A stretch of DNA of 7,327 nucleotides. It comes from Thermodesulfobacteriales bacterium. Its GTDB lineage: Bacteria; Desulfobacterota_D; UBA1144; Nemesobacterales; UBA2774. Under the pieces are notes generated by a model. That model saw only the letters and a list, made by a program, of their open reading frames with translations. It was not told the DNA's origin and searched no databases. Below are positions 1 to 6,560 of the stretch, piece after piece (position 1 is the stretch's first letter; each line of letters starts with the position of its first letter). Where the stretch lies: positions 1 through 7,327 of the forward strand of contig SPCL01000101.1 in the NCBI GenBank assembly GCA_004525335.1. The letters run 5' to 3'. Both the position numbers and the translations under genes were made by a program.

Positions 1-1
1 G

Positions 2-409
2 GTATATGGTTATAAGGGGAAATTCGATTTTATCGATAGAAACGTTGATCCGTTGACAGGGGCAATCCTTATTCAATCCTCTTTTCCAAACCCCGACCAG
101 CTCCTTCGCCCGGGGCTATTCGCTAAAGTACGCGCCGAGGTTGAGAGAGTCAAAGATGGTATCTTAGTGCCTCAAAGATGTGTTATAGAACTTCAGGGAA
201 CATTTAGTGTTCTCGTAATAGACGAAAGTAATAAAGTTCAGAACCGACAAGTGCAAGTTGGACCTAAAGTAAAAGAATTTTGGCTAATTACAGAAGGACT
301 CAAACCTGGTGACAAAGTTATTTATGAAGGGCTACAAAAAGTAAAAGAGGGAATCGTGGTAGCGCCTGAAGTTGTCGAAGTAAAAATTCCTGATCTAGAG
401 AGTATCTAA
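2..409 (+). CDS. RND efflux periplasmic adaptor subunit (MFP/AcrA family), C-terminal part
   Basis: This is the last 135 residues of a membrane fusion protein; the reading frame is open to the left edge, so the start lies outside the window. The adaptor bridges the inner-membrane permease and outer-membrane channel in the periplasm. Visible landmarks match AcrA-type adaptors: an F-x-D-R-N-V-D-P-x-T-G stretch followed by FPNPDQLLRPG, typical of the beta-barrel domain. A membrane-proximal domain follows, with ILVPQRCV, LVID and VQVGP strands, then ITEGLKPGDKVIYEGLQKVK near the end. The hairpin and lipoyl domains and any signal peptide or lipobox are upstream and unseen. It stops 6 nt before the permease start, so the two are almost certainly co-transcribed and translationally coupled. 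A TTG at 53 could be mistaken for a start, but the conserved beta-barrel sequence begins upstream of it. Family assignment is secure; the substrate is unknown. Confidence 0.93.
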   Translation, partial: VYGYKGKFDFIDRNVDPLTGAILIQSSFPNPDQLLRPGLFAKVRAEVERVKDGILVPQRCVIELQGTFSVLVIDESNKVQNRQVQVGPKVKEFWLITEGLKPGDKVIYEGLQKVKEGIVVAPEVVEVKIPDLESI

Positions 410-415
410 AAAACA

Positions 416-3400
416 ATGGGCAACTTTTTCGTTAACAGACCTATAGTAGCAATGGTTATAGCCATTGTGATGGTGATAATAGGCGCTGTATTCATGGGAG
501 GTCTTCCCATTGAACAGTATCCAAATATCACTCCACCTATTGTCGAAGTCAGAGCTACATATACCGGTGCAAACGCTGTAAACGTAGAGGAATCAATTGC
601 AACGCCTCTTGAGCAGGAGATTAACGGTGTAGATAACATGATCTACATGAAATCCACTAACTCAAACGACGGCACAATGGCAATTCAAGTCTCGTTTGAG
701 GTGGGCACCGATCCTGATATGAACACCGTATTTACTCAAAATAGAGTTGCCGCCGCTACAGCAAAACTTCCGGAAGAAGTAAAACGACTAGGTGTTACAA
801 CCGAGAAATCTCTCCCCAATATTCTAATGCTGGTTACTCTCACTTCTGAGGACGGGAGATATGACCAAAACTTCCTCGGGAACTACGCAATTATTAATCT
901 CCAAGATACACTGGCTCGAATAAAGGGAATTGGACGTGTATCAGTTTTGATTGCGACCGATTATTCAATGCGGGTATGGATTAAACCCGATCGTCTGGCG
1001 CAACTTGGTATAACCATCCCTGAAATCGTAGATGCCATACAGCAGCAAAATGTTGTCGTACCGGGCGGAAAGTTTGGAGCGGAACCTGCTCCTGCAGGCA
1101 CAGAATTCACTTATACGGTAAGACTGCCTGAGCGCCTTCAGTCACCAGAGGAATTCGGGGAAGTTGCTGTTAGAACTAGTGAAGCAGGCTCACAGGTTAA
1201 GATTAAAGACATCGCCCGGGTTGAGCTTGGAGTGGAAACATATAACGGCTTTACCAGGCTTGATGGGAAAGAATGTGCGGTAATCGCTCTTTACCAGGCC
1301 CCCGGATCAAACGCCACACAGCTTGCGCAGACTATTAAAGCAACCGTTGAAGATATTTCAAAATCATTCCCCGAAAGTCTAAGATACGACATCTCTCTTG
1401 ATACTACGCTAGCTATTACAGCAGGTATCAGAGAAATAGTAATAACTCTGTTTGTCGCGCTTGCGCTTGTAATATTCGTAGTATTTATATTCATTCAGGA
1501 CTGGCGCGCTGCTCTAATTCCTACTATCGCAATCCCGGTTTCTCTAATTGCTGCGTTTATGGTATTCCCGTTAATCGGCTTTACGATTAATGTGCTTTCT
1601 CTTCTGGGACTTGTGCTGGCTATTGGTATTGTGGTTGACGACGCAATTGTTGTAGTTGAAGCAGTGCAGGTAAATATCGAAAACGGCCTCTCGCCAAAAG
1701 AAGCGACCATGAGGGCTATGAGTGAGGTTACAGCACCTGTTATCGCAACTACGCTTGTTCTTGTTGCTGTATTTATACCAGTTGCCGCTATGGCGGGTAT
1801 AACAGGCAGCTTATATAAACAGTTCGCCATTACAGTTGCGGTATCAGTGGTCTTTTCATCAATCAATGCTCTTACTCTAAGTCCTGCACTATGCTCCCTT
1901 CTACTTAGAAAGAGAGAGCCCGCTAAAGGAATGCTCGGCCGTTTCTTTGACAAATTCAACGTCGGTTTTGACAAGCTAACAGATAAATATATAACCCTGA
2001 CGCGGGTTGTGACCCTAAAAGTTAAACGTGGACTTATATTCATCGGCATATTAGTAATTGGTCTGATTTTCTTAGGCAAGATGGTCCCCGGCGGTTTCAT
2101 ACCCGAAGAGGACATGGGCTATCTATTTGTGAATATACAGCTTCCGGACGCGGCATCACTTCAAAGATCAGACGCGGTAACTAAAAAAGTAGAAGCGATA
2201 CTAGCTCAGGCTGACCAGGTTGAATACGTTACTTCCGCGGTAGGATACAGCATACTCTCGGGGAGCTATTATCCAAACTCTTCCCTTATATTCGTATCAC
2301 TAAAGGATTGGAGCGAACGCAAAGCTACTGTAAATCAAATAGTCGACCAACTGAACAAAGTTTTCTATGTAAAAATTAATGAGGCTCAGGTTTTTGCGTT
2401 TGGCCCACCTGCTATTCCGGGCCTTGGTAGCGGCTCAGGATTTACAATGATGCTTCAGGACAGAGGCGGGAACTCTCCTGAATACCTGGCGCAAGAGAGT
2501 ACGAAATTTATACAGGCAGCAGTTCAGAGACCTGAAATTGGCTCCGCGTTTACTACATTCCGTGCAAATGTCCCACAAAGATTCATGGATATTGACACAG
2601 ATAAAGCTCTCAAAGCTGGCATTCCCCTAAACAACATTTACAGCACAGTAGGAGCGTTTCTGGGTGGTACATACATAAACGACTTCACGCGTTTTGGAAG
2701 GCTCTACAGAGCTTATATACAGGCCGAGCCTGAATACAGACAAAACGAAGATCAAATAAATTTATTCTATGTAAAGAACTCTAACGGAGACAGTGTTCCG
2801 CTAGCTGCCTTTGTTAACATAAATGATATAATGGGCCCTGATTACACAACCCGCTTTAACTTATATAGATCTGTAGAACTCACAGGTGGGCCGGCCCCGG
2901 GGTACACCTCTGCTCAGGCTCTTACAGCGCTTGAGGAAGTTGCAAATGAGACTCTACCTTCCAATATGAGCTATGCGTGGAGTAACATGTCGTACCAGGA
3001 AAAAGCTGCGTCAGGATCAGCGGCAGTAGTATTTCTTTTCGCACTTTTATTCGTCTACCTTATCCTTGCAGCACAGTATGAGAGCTGGTCACTACCCTGG
3101 AGTATTTTGTTAGGTACTCCTTTTGCTATTTTTGGAGCATTTTTCGCTCTATTTGTCGCCAGATTATTTAGCGCCAGCTACGAGCTTAACATTTTCGCTC
3201 AAATAGCCCTTGTAATGCTGATAGCAATGGCAGCCAAGAACGCAATCCTCATAGTTGAGTTTGCAAAGCTGGAATTCGACAAGGGGAATTCATTATTCGA
3301 TTCTGCAATATCCGCTGCCAAACTTCGTTTTAGGCCGATTCTGATGACAGCTTTCTCATTCATTTTGGGAGTATTCCCGTTAGTAATTGCGTCAGGAGCC

Positions 3401-3559
3401 GGGGCTGAGGCAAGAGTAGTAATGGGCATGGCACTTCTTGGGGGTATGTCTTTAGCAACATTATTAGGTGTGTTCTTTTATCCTATGTTTTTTGTAATGG
3501 TAGGAAAACTAGGCAAATACGAAGAAAAAAGAGATCTCGCAAAAGTTGAGACAAAATGA
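416..3559 (+). CDS. RND multidrug efflux permease, HAE1 (AcrB-like) family
   Basis: This complete 1047-residue inner-membrane transporter is almost the length of AcrB (1049). It is predicted to work as a trimer exporting hydrophobic or amphiphilic compounds in exchange for protons. The N-terminus (FFVNRPIVAMVIAIVMV) is TM1. A first periplasmic porter/docking loop spans about residues 30-335, TM2-6 follow, TM7 is about 539-557, a second periplasmic loop runs about 558-866, and TM8-12 begin near 868. The proton relay is intact: D408-D409 in TM4 (GIVVDDAIVVVE), K941 in TM10 (AAKNAILIVEF), and R971 and T978 in TM11, matching AcrB D407/D408, K940, R971 and T978. PGGFIPEEDMG after TM7 and AAQYESWSLP after TM8 are family hallmarks. 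The ATG follows the adaptor stop by 6 nt with only a weak Shine-Dalgarno, suggesting coupling. Its TGA overlaps the next gene's ATG. It is HAE1 rather than HME (metal) type by overall sequence; the real substrate cannot be read from the sequence. Confidence 0.96.
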   Translation: MGNFFVNRPIVAMVIAIVMVIIGAVFMGGLPIEQYPNITPPIVEVRATYTGANAVNVEESIATPLEQEINGVDNMIYMKSTNSNDGTMAIQVSFEVGTDPDMNTVFTQNRVAAATAKLPEEVKRLGVTTEKSLPNILMLVTLTSEDGRYDQNFLGNYAIINLQDTLARIKGIGRVSVLIATDYSMRVWIKPDRLAQLGITIPEIVDAIQQQNVVVPGGKFGAEPAPAGTEFTYTVRLPERLQSPEEFGEVAVRTSEAGSQVKIKDIARVELGVETYNGFTRLDGKECAVIALYQAPGSNATQLAQTIKATVEDISKSFPESLRYDISLDTTLAITAGIREIVITLFVALALVIFVVFIFIQDWRAALIPTIAIPVSLIAAFMVFPLIGFTINVLSLLGLVLAIGIVVDDAIVVVEAVQVNIENGLSPKEATMRAMSEVTAPVIATTLVLVAVFIPVAAMAGITGSLYKQFAITVAVSVVFSSINALTLSPALCSLLLRKREPAKGMLGRFFDKFNVGFDKLTDKYITLTRVVTLKVKRGLIFIGILVIGLIFLGKMVPGGFIPEEDMGYLFVNIQLPDAASLQRSDAVTKKVEAILAQADQVEYVTSAVGYSILSGSYYPNSSLIFVSLKDWSERKATVNQIVDQLNKVFYVKINEAQVFAFGPPAIPGLGSGSGFTMMLQDRGGNSPEYLAQESTKFIQAAVQRPEIGSAFTTFRANVPQRFMDIDTDKALKAGIPLNNIYSTVGAFLGGTYINDFTRFGRLYRAYIQAEPEYRQNEDQINLFYVKNSNGDSVPLAAFVNINDIMGPDYTTRFNLYRSVELTGGPAPGYTSAQALTALEEVANETLPSNMSYAWSNMSYQEKAASGSAAVVFLFALLFVYLILAAQYESWSLPWSILLGTPFAIFGAFFALFVARLFSASYELNIFAQIALVMLIAMAAKNAILIVEFAKLEFDKGNSLFDSAISAAKLRFRPILMTAFSFILGVFPLVIASGAGAEARVVMGMALLGGMSLATLLGVFFYPMFFVMVGKLGKYEEKRDLAKVETK

Positions 3560-4998
3560 GTCGATCAAAAAAATTCATAACAATATTTTGCATGATTGGA
3601 ATCTTACTAACTGGCTGCTTAGTGGGGCCTGATTTTCAAGAACCTCAGTTTGATGATTTACCTGATGAGTTCAGATTTTCTAATGAGCATGATAGTCGGG
3701 AAGTAAACCTCGTGTGGTGGGAACTCTTTAACGATCCTGTGTTGGTTTCACTTGTAAACATAGCTCTTGTAGAAAACAAAGATCTGCTTATTGCTATCAG
3801 CCGAATAGAGGAGGCTCGCTCATTTCTAACTTTCACAAAAGCTGACCTCTATCCCAGGTTGGATATACAGGGTGGGGCAAACAGAGGTAACTTCAATGGC
3901 GGCATAATATCTAGTGACCCGGATGAGCCTAAGAATAGCGCATTCATCTCTCCGGTTGTAAATTGGGAGATAGACTTCTGGGGCAAATTCCGTAGAGCAA
4001 ATGAATCCGCACGTGCTCAGCTTCTTTCAACTGAATATGCCAAGAGAACAGTTCAGATCAGTCTTATTTCTGAAGTAGTTGGCTCATATTTTATGCTATT
4101 AGATTTTAAAGAGAGGTTGAGAGTCTCAGAGCAAACACTTGAATCTCGAGATGGGAGTCTTGTAATCATACAAAAGCGATTTGATAGGGGTATTATCCCT
4201 GAAATCGATCTCAATCAGGCTCAGGTACAAAGAGAAATAGCAGCTGCAGCGGTCCCGATTAACAAACGTTTAATTTCACAAACAGAGAATGCAATTAGTA
4301 TCTTACTTGGCAGATTCCCTCAGGGGATAAACACTGACCTAGACCTCTATGCGCAGACGATTCCACCCAATGTGCCGGCAGGACTTCCCTCATCATTACT
4401 CGAACGAAGACCGGATATTTTGGAAGCTTTATACTTAATACAGGCGCAGAATGCACTGATTGGTGTCGCTGTAGCAGAAAGGTTTCCTGCAATAAGCCTC
4501 TCAGGAGCTCTTGGTGCAGCGACAAATGAGGCAGCGCAAATGACGATTGATGGTTTTGTATGGTCCGTGGGTGCAGGGCTTGTCGGTCCAATATTTAATT
4601 TTGGGAAAGATAAGAGCCGGGTAGAGATTGAAGAAACCAGAACTGAACAGGCATTATATAGCTATCAAAATGTAGTGCTTAACGCTTTTAGAGAAGTGTC
4701 TGATGCACTTGTAGATATTCAGACTTATAGAGAGCAGATAGGGGCGCTTAGGAAGCAAGTAAAAGCTGCGGAAAATGCCAACAGGTTGTCTAAAATGAGA
4801 TATGATCAAGGCTTCTCAAGCTACCTTGAAGTGCTCGATTCAGAACGTGCCCAATTTTCAGCTCAGCTGGATCTATCTCAAACCACCCAGGAATACTACA
4901 ATTCTTATGTCCGCCTCTACAAAGCCCTAGGCGGCGGATGGACATCACCCCAAGAAATGATAGAGAATGAAAATGCCTTGAATCAGGAATTCCCTTAA
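3556..4998 (+). CDS. Efflux outer-membrane factor, NodT/OprM-type lipoprotein
   Basis: This complete 480-residue TolC-like channel carries efflux substrates across the outer membrane. The N-terminus is a lipoprotein signal: basic SRSKK, a hydrophobic core, then the lipobox L18-T19-G20-C21, with Cys21 as the predicted lipidated residue. C-x-V-G-P-D-F follows, typical of NodT-family proteins. Two outer-membrane-efflux (OEP) repeats follow, about residues 55-250 and 270-465. Signature stretches are WWELFNDPVL early on, NWEIDFWGKFRRANE in the first repeat, VPAGLPSSLLERRPDI (about 272-288) at the start of the second, and Y-D-Q-G-F-S-S-Y-L-E-V-L-D-S-E-R near the end, with YVRLYKALGGGW closing. The start ATG overlaps the permease stop by 4 nt (ATGA), a standard coupling arrangement. 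The gene completes the adaptor-permease-channel cassette, so the pump carries its own exit duct rather than relying on a shared TolC. No terminator is evident in the 62 nt after the stop. Confidence 0.95.
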   Translation: MSRSKKFITIFCMIGILLTGCLVGPDFQEPQFDDLPDEFRFSNEHDSREVNLVWWELFNDPVLVSLVNIALVENKDLLIAISRIEEARSFLTFTKADLYPRLDIQGGANRGNFNGGIISSDPDEPKNSAFISPVVNWEIDFWGKFRRANESARAQLLSTEYAKRTVQISLISEVVGSYFMLLDFKERLRVSEQTLESRDGSLVIIQKRFDRGIIPEIDLNQAQVQREIAAAAVPINKRLISQTENAISILLGRFPQGINTDLDLYAQTIPPNVPAGLPSSLLERRPDILEALYLIQAQNALIGVAVAERFPAISLSGALGAATNEAAQMTIDGFVWSVGAGLVGPIFNFGKDKSRVEIEETRTEQALYSYQNVVLNAFREVSDALVDIQTYREQIGALRKQVKAAENANRLSKMRYDQGFSSYLEVLDSERAQFSAQLDLSQTTQEYYNSYVRLYKALGGGWTSPQEMIENENALNQEFP

Positions 4999-5060
4999 AG
5001 ATCAAATTTTCAACATAACCCATGTATTCAATTAATTGCTACGTGTGCTACTATTGAATT

Positions 5061-5552
5061 ATGTATTTATCCAAAACGGATTTCCGAGAATACCTGCAAT
5101 GCTCCAAGTGTCTTTGGCTAAAGAAGAACAACCCTGATTTATATATTCGACCAAATATATCAGAATTTGACCAAAAATTAATAGATGAAGGATATGAAGT
5201 TGAGCTTGCTGCAAGAGAAATGTTTGATAGCGGCGTCCTTGTAGAAGGCAGCAACGAACAAGCTGCTTTAAAAACCGAAGAACTAATACAATCAAAAACA
5301 TCCCCTATATTTCAAGCAACTTTCATAACGGACTCAGGACTTTTAGCTAAAACTGACATACTTATTTATAACGAGTTCGTGAATGCCTGGAGCATTTATG
5401 AAGTTAAGTCATCAACGAGCATTAAAACTGGCAAAGATGAAAATCATATTTACGACATTACATTTCAAAAACTGGTTCTGAACCTATCAAAAATTCTTGT
5501 CGAAGAAACCTATATTATTCATATGAGAAAGGATTTCAAAAAGACTGTATAG
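5061..5552 (+). CDS. DUF2779/Cas4-like PD-(D/E)XK nuclease domain protein, truncated
   Basis: This 163-residue open frame resembles the N-terminal third of DUF2779-type proteins, which carry a Cas4/RecB-like PD-(D/E)XK nuclease domain. The start LSKTDFREYLQCSKCLWLKK matches the family opening (L-S-K-x-D-F-x-x-x-x-Q-C-x-K-x-L-W-L-K). EGYEVELAAREMF (about 43-55) fits the conserved helix after it. The catalytic pattern is present: D99 in AKTDIL, and E114 and K116 in YEVKSSTS, with Q136 in ITFQKLVL as the likely motif IV residue. The reading frame ends soon after the strand YIIHMRKDF. Full-length relatives as I recall them run to roughly 450-600 residues with a second, exonuclease-like half, which is absent here. 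The ATG at 5061 is the natural start, but no good Shine-Dalgarno precedes it. It sits 62 nt after the efflux operon on the same strand and looks more AT-rich than the pump genes, suggesting separate ancestry. It is most likely a decaying fragment; whether the peptide is made is unknown. Confidence 0.72.
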   Translation: MYLSKTDFREYLQCSKCLWLKKNNPDLYIRPNISEFDQKLIDEGYEVELAAREMFDSGVLVEGSNEQAALKTEELIQSKTSPIFQATFITDSGLLAKTDILIYNEFVNAWSIYEVKSSTSIKTGKDENHIYDITFQKLVLNLSKILVEETYIIHMRKDFKKTV

Positions 5553-5737
5553 GTTCACTACATATGAGACTAATGGGAGTATTACCCCAATCAAAACAGT
5601 CATGCAGCGTTTTTATGTAAAGCGTGATTCCTGTAATACTCTACTTCCGCCTGAATCTGTGTGCTGTATCCATGTGCTGAATGAAGATAACCGCATCGTG
5701 TTTTTACTAGATTCTTAATGTGGAGCTGTATACAAGA

Positions 5738-5758
5738 TGGTCACATATTTGGTCACAT
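5738..5758 (+). repeat. Short tandem direct repeat TGGTCACAT (two copies, 12-nt period)
   Basis: TGGTCACAT occurs at 5738-5746 and again at 5750-5758, separated by ATT. The two exact 9-mers in tandem are plain in the sequence. Function is unknown. It could be a binding site for a dimeric protein, a recombinase arm site, or simply coding sequence for a repeated V-T dipeptide in a degraded reading frame. Confidence 0.5.
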
Positions 5759-5824
5759 TTCAGAATAGAGGAAGTAAATATTACGGAACAGCTTTTATAA
5801 GGTATTCAAATTAAAGAATAATTC

Positions 5825-5837
5825 TGGTAGCGGGGGC
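5825..5837 (-). other. 13-nt match to the 3' end of initiator tRNA (possible attachment-site core)
   Basis: Read on the minus strand these bases are GCCCCCGCTACCA, which is how many bacterial initiator tRNA-fMet genes end: last T-stem bases GC, acceptor strand CCCCGCT, discriminator A, then CCA. The T at position 72 is consistent with the unpaired first base pair of initiator tRNAs. The expected T-loop does not continue on the interior side, so this is only a terminal stub. It may be an att core left by an integrative element, or a chance match; nothing else in the window decides between them. Confidence 0.35.
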
Positions 5838-5855
5838 GTGTACTGCACCCCTTTT
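5832..5855 (+). terminator. Weak candidate hairpin terminator
   Basis: A G-run (5832-5836), an interrupted GTG, a short loop and CACCCC (5846-5851) can fold into an imperfect hairpin with a bulge, followed by TTTTG on the + strand. It could end transcription reading through from the efflux operon and nuclease fragment. The stem is irregular and the T-tract short, so this is tentative. It overlaps the initiator-tRNA-like 13-mer. Confidence 0.25.
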
Positions 5856-5900
5856 GTCAAGAAGGATTTAAGTTGGAATAACAAATATTAAAACTATACA

Positions 5901-5926
5901 GATAAGGGAGCCGAGGCTCCCTTATC
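5901..5926 (-). terminator. Rho-independent terminator of the exported-protein gene
   Basis: GATAAGGGAGC and GCTCCCTTATC form a perfect 11-bp stem around a 4-nt loop. On the minus strand it is followed by a T-rich stretch (TGTATAGTTTTAATATTTG). It begins 29 nt past the stop of the minus-strand gene 5956-6366, so it most likely ends that transcript. The T-tract is interrupted. On the + strand the downstream sequence is less T-rich, although a symmetrical stem could act in both directions. Confidence 0.75.
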
Positions 5927-5955
5927 ATATTCTGATTCTAAGTAATAATAGGAAT

Positions 5956-6366
5956 CTATTTCTTTAGACTGCCTTTATAAGTATATATAATCTGGCCTTG
6001 ACCTGCTTTAGACCATATAAATGTCCCGGCAATATCGTCACCTTGAACTTTGCCTTCCCATTCCGCTTTTCCTTCTTTATCACTCGTTAACGTGGACTTG
6101 AACATTGTAGTATCACCTTTTGACTTTGATTCATATGGAGCCGAACCAAATCCATACTGTTCGCAGTCAGTAGAGAAAAATGTTCCTTCCTTAAAAACTA
6201 ACTCGTCGTTAGTAGATTCACTTTTGTCTTTTTCAGTCACTTCAATCGAAAAAGTTTTGCCATCCAGTGATTCACCCGCTGCAGCATAATTCGAGTTGGA
6301 GCTAATAAATGACAAACATACCGCAAGTACAAAAATTTGTAATGTTGAAATAACTACGTATCTCAT
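5956..6366 (-). CDS. Small exported protein of unknown function
   Basis: The gene encodes 136 residues. The N-terminus is a Sec-type signal peptide: a single Arg2, a hydrophobic core over about residues 4-21, and a likely cleavage after the A28-A29-A30 run (YAAA-GESL). The mature part of about 106 residues alternates hydrophobic and polar positions in short strands (KTFSIEV, DELVFKEGTFF, TTMFKSTLTS, KAEWEGKVQG, DIAGTFIWS, QIIYTYKGSL). This suggests a small all-beta, lipocalin-like barrel ending in the strand before K-K. The mature chain has one cysteine, C68, in the motif DCEQYGFGSAPY, so no internal disulfide is expected. I recognise the general pattern (strand, D-C-x-x-Y-G-F-G, then W-x-G-x-V-x-G-D-x-x-x-G-T) as a recurrent uncharacterised exported family, from memory only. 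The start is supported by a strong GGGAGGA ribosome site (complement of 6371-6377) four bases upstream of the ATG. It has its own promoter and terminator, so it appears to be an intact monocistronic gene. Function unknown. Confidence 0.88.
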   Translation of the reverse strand: MRYVVISTLQIFVLAVCLSFISSNSNYAAAGESLDGKTFSIEVTEKDKSESTNDELVFKEGTFFSTDCEQYGFGSAPYESKSKGDTTMFKSTLTSDKEGKAEWEGKVQGDDIAGTFIWSKAGQGQIIYTYKGSLKK

Positions 6367-6406
6367 AATTTCCTCCCGTCTACCAAATTTTTTTTACTAC
6401 AAAATG

Positions 6407-6436
6407 ATTGTACTAAAGTTTAGTCACTGGTGTCAA
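6407..6436 (-). promoter_or_regulatory. Near-consensus sigma70-type promoter of the exported-protein gene
   Basis: On the minus strand TTGACA (complement of 6431-6436) is a perfect -35 box, and TACAAT (complement of 6407-6412) is a five-of-six -10 box, with an 18-nt spacer. Transcription would start around 6400, giving a leader of about 35 nt that contains the GGGAGGA ribosome site before the ATG at 6366. The match suggests fairly strong constitutive expression. The -35 box lies only 18 nt from the tRNA-Leu fragment, so it sits in sequence at the putative recombination junction. No operator repeats were seen. Confidence 0.75.
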
Positions 6437-6453
6437 GCAGACAGTTCTGCATA

Positions 6454-6508
6454 TTCAGAAGGGGCTGTGCCTTCGGGCATGCGGGTTCGACTCCCGCCTT
6501 CGGCACCA
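6454..6508 (+). pseudogene. Orphan 3' half of tRNA-Leu(CAG); possible attachment-site scar
   Basis: The segment reads as the 3' half of a class II tRNA. It has an anticodon-loop-like TTCAGAA (6454-6460, CAG at 6456-6458) and a long variable arm TGCC-TTCG-GGCA (6468-6479). A perfect 5-bp T stem GCGGG/CCCGC surrounds the loop TTCGACT (6481-6497), then comes acceptor strand CTTCGGC (6498-6504), discriminator A and encoded CCA (6506-6508). The long variable arm plus CAG indicate leucine. The matching 5' half (acceptor GCCGAAG, D arm, 5' anticodon strand GCCCC) is missing: upstream GCATA cannot properly pair with GGGGC, and no GCCGAAG lies at the right distance. A faint resemblance at 6429-6453 (TGGTG, AA, GCAGACA, CTGCAT) could be a decayed 5' half. 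A break at the anticodon loop is a known integration position for tyrosine recombinases. It cannot be a working tRNA as it stands. Confidence 0.75.
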
Positions 6509-6560
6509 TCTATATCTATTCAGTATTAATGAAAGATTGGGATATTTCAGAATTTGAACT

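Larger units (their letters stand above)
5553..5900. other. Gene-poor eroded region after the nuclease fragment
   Basis: No recognisable complete gene lies here. On the + strand one frame, different from that of the nuclease fragment, is open from 5527 to a TAA at 5716-5718. Its only ATG, at 5602, gives 38 residues beginning MQRFYVKRD and ending RIVFLLDS, with no Shine-Dalgarno. The same frame restarts at an ATG at 5737 and runs 25 residues (starting MVTYLVTFQN) to a TAA at 5812-5814. Neither peptide was recognised. They may be leftovers of degraded coding sequence, possibly of a mobile element, but that is inference. A short direct repeat and a tRNA-end-like 13-mer also fall in this stretch. 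Confidence 0.5.

Noticed and set aside
1495..2115. 206-residue open frame on the minus strand inside the permease gene
   Set aside because: It is antisense to conserved transmembrane and porter sequence of the permease, its translation has no recognisable domain and is Ser/Thr/Ile-rich low-complexity text, and it has no supporting start signals. It is a shadow frame.
4295..4591. 98-residue minus-strand frame inside the outer-membrane factor gene
   Set aside because: It lies opposite the conserved second OEP repeat, and its composition is typical of an antisense shadow.
4999..5060. Possible promoter or terminator between the efflux operon and the nuclease fragment
   Set aside because: No hairpin with a T-run is present. 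TACTAT at 5049 has no -35 partner at usable spacing, and TTCAAC with ATTAAT is too poor a match to report.
6296..6529. 77-residue + strand frame covering the exported-protein promoter and tRNA fragment
   Set aside because: It runs through the signal peptide, promoter and tRNA-Leu half, has no ribosome site and no protein-like features.
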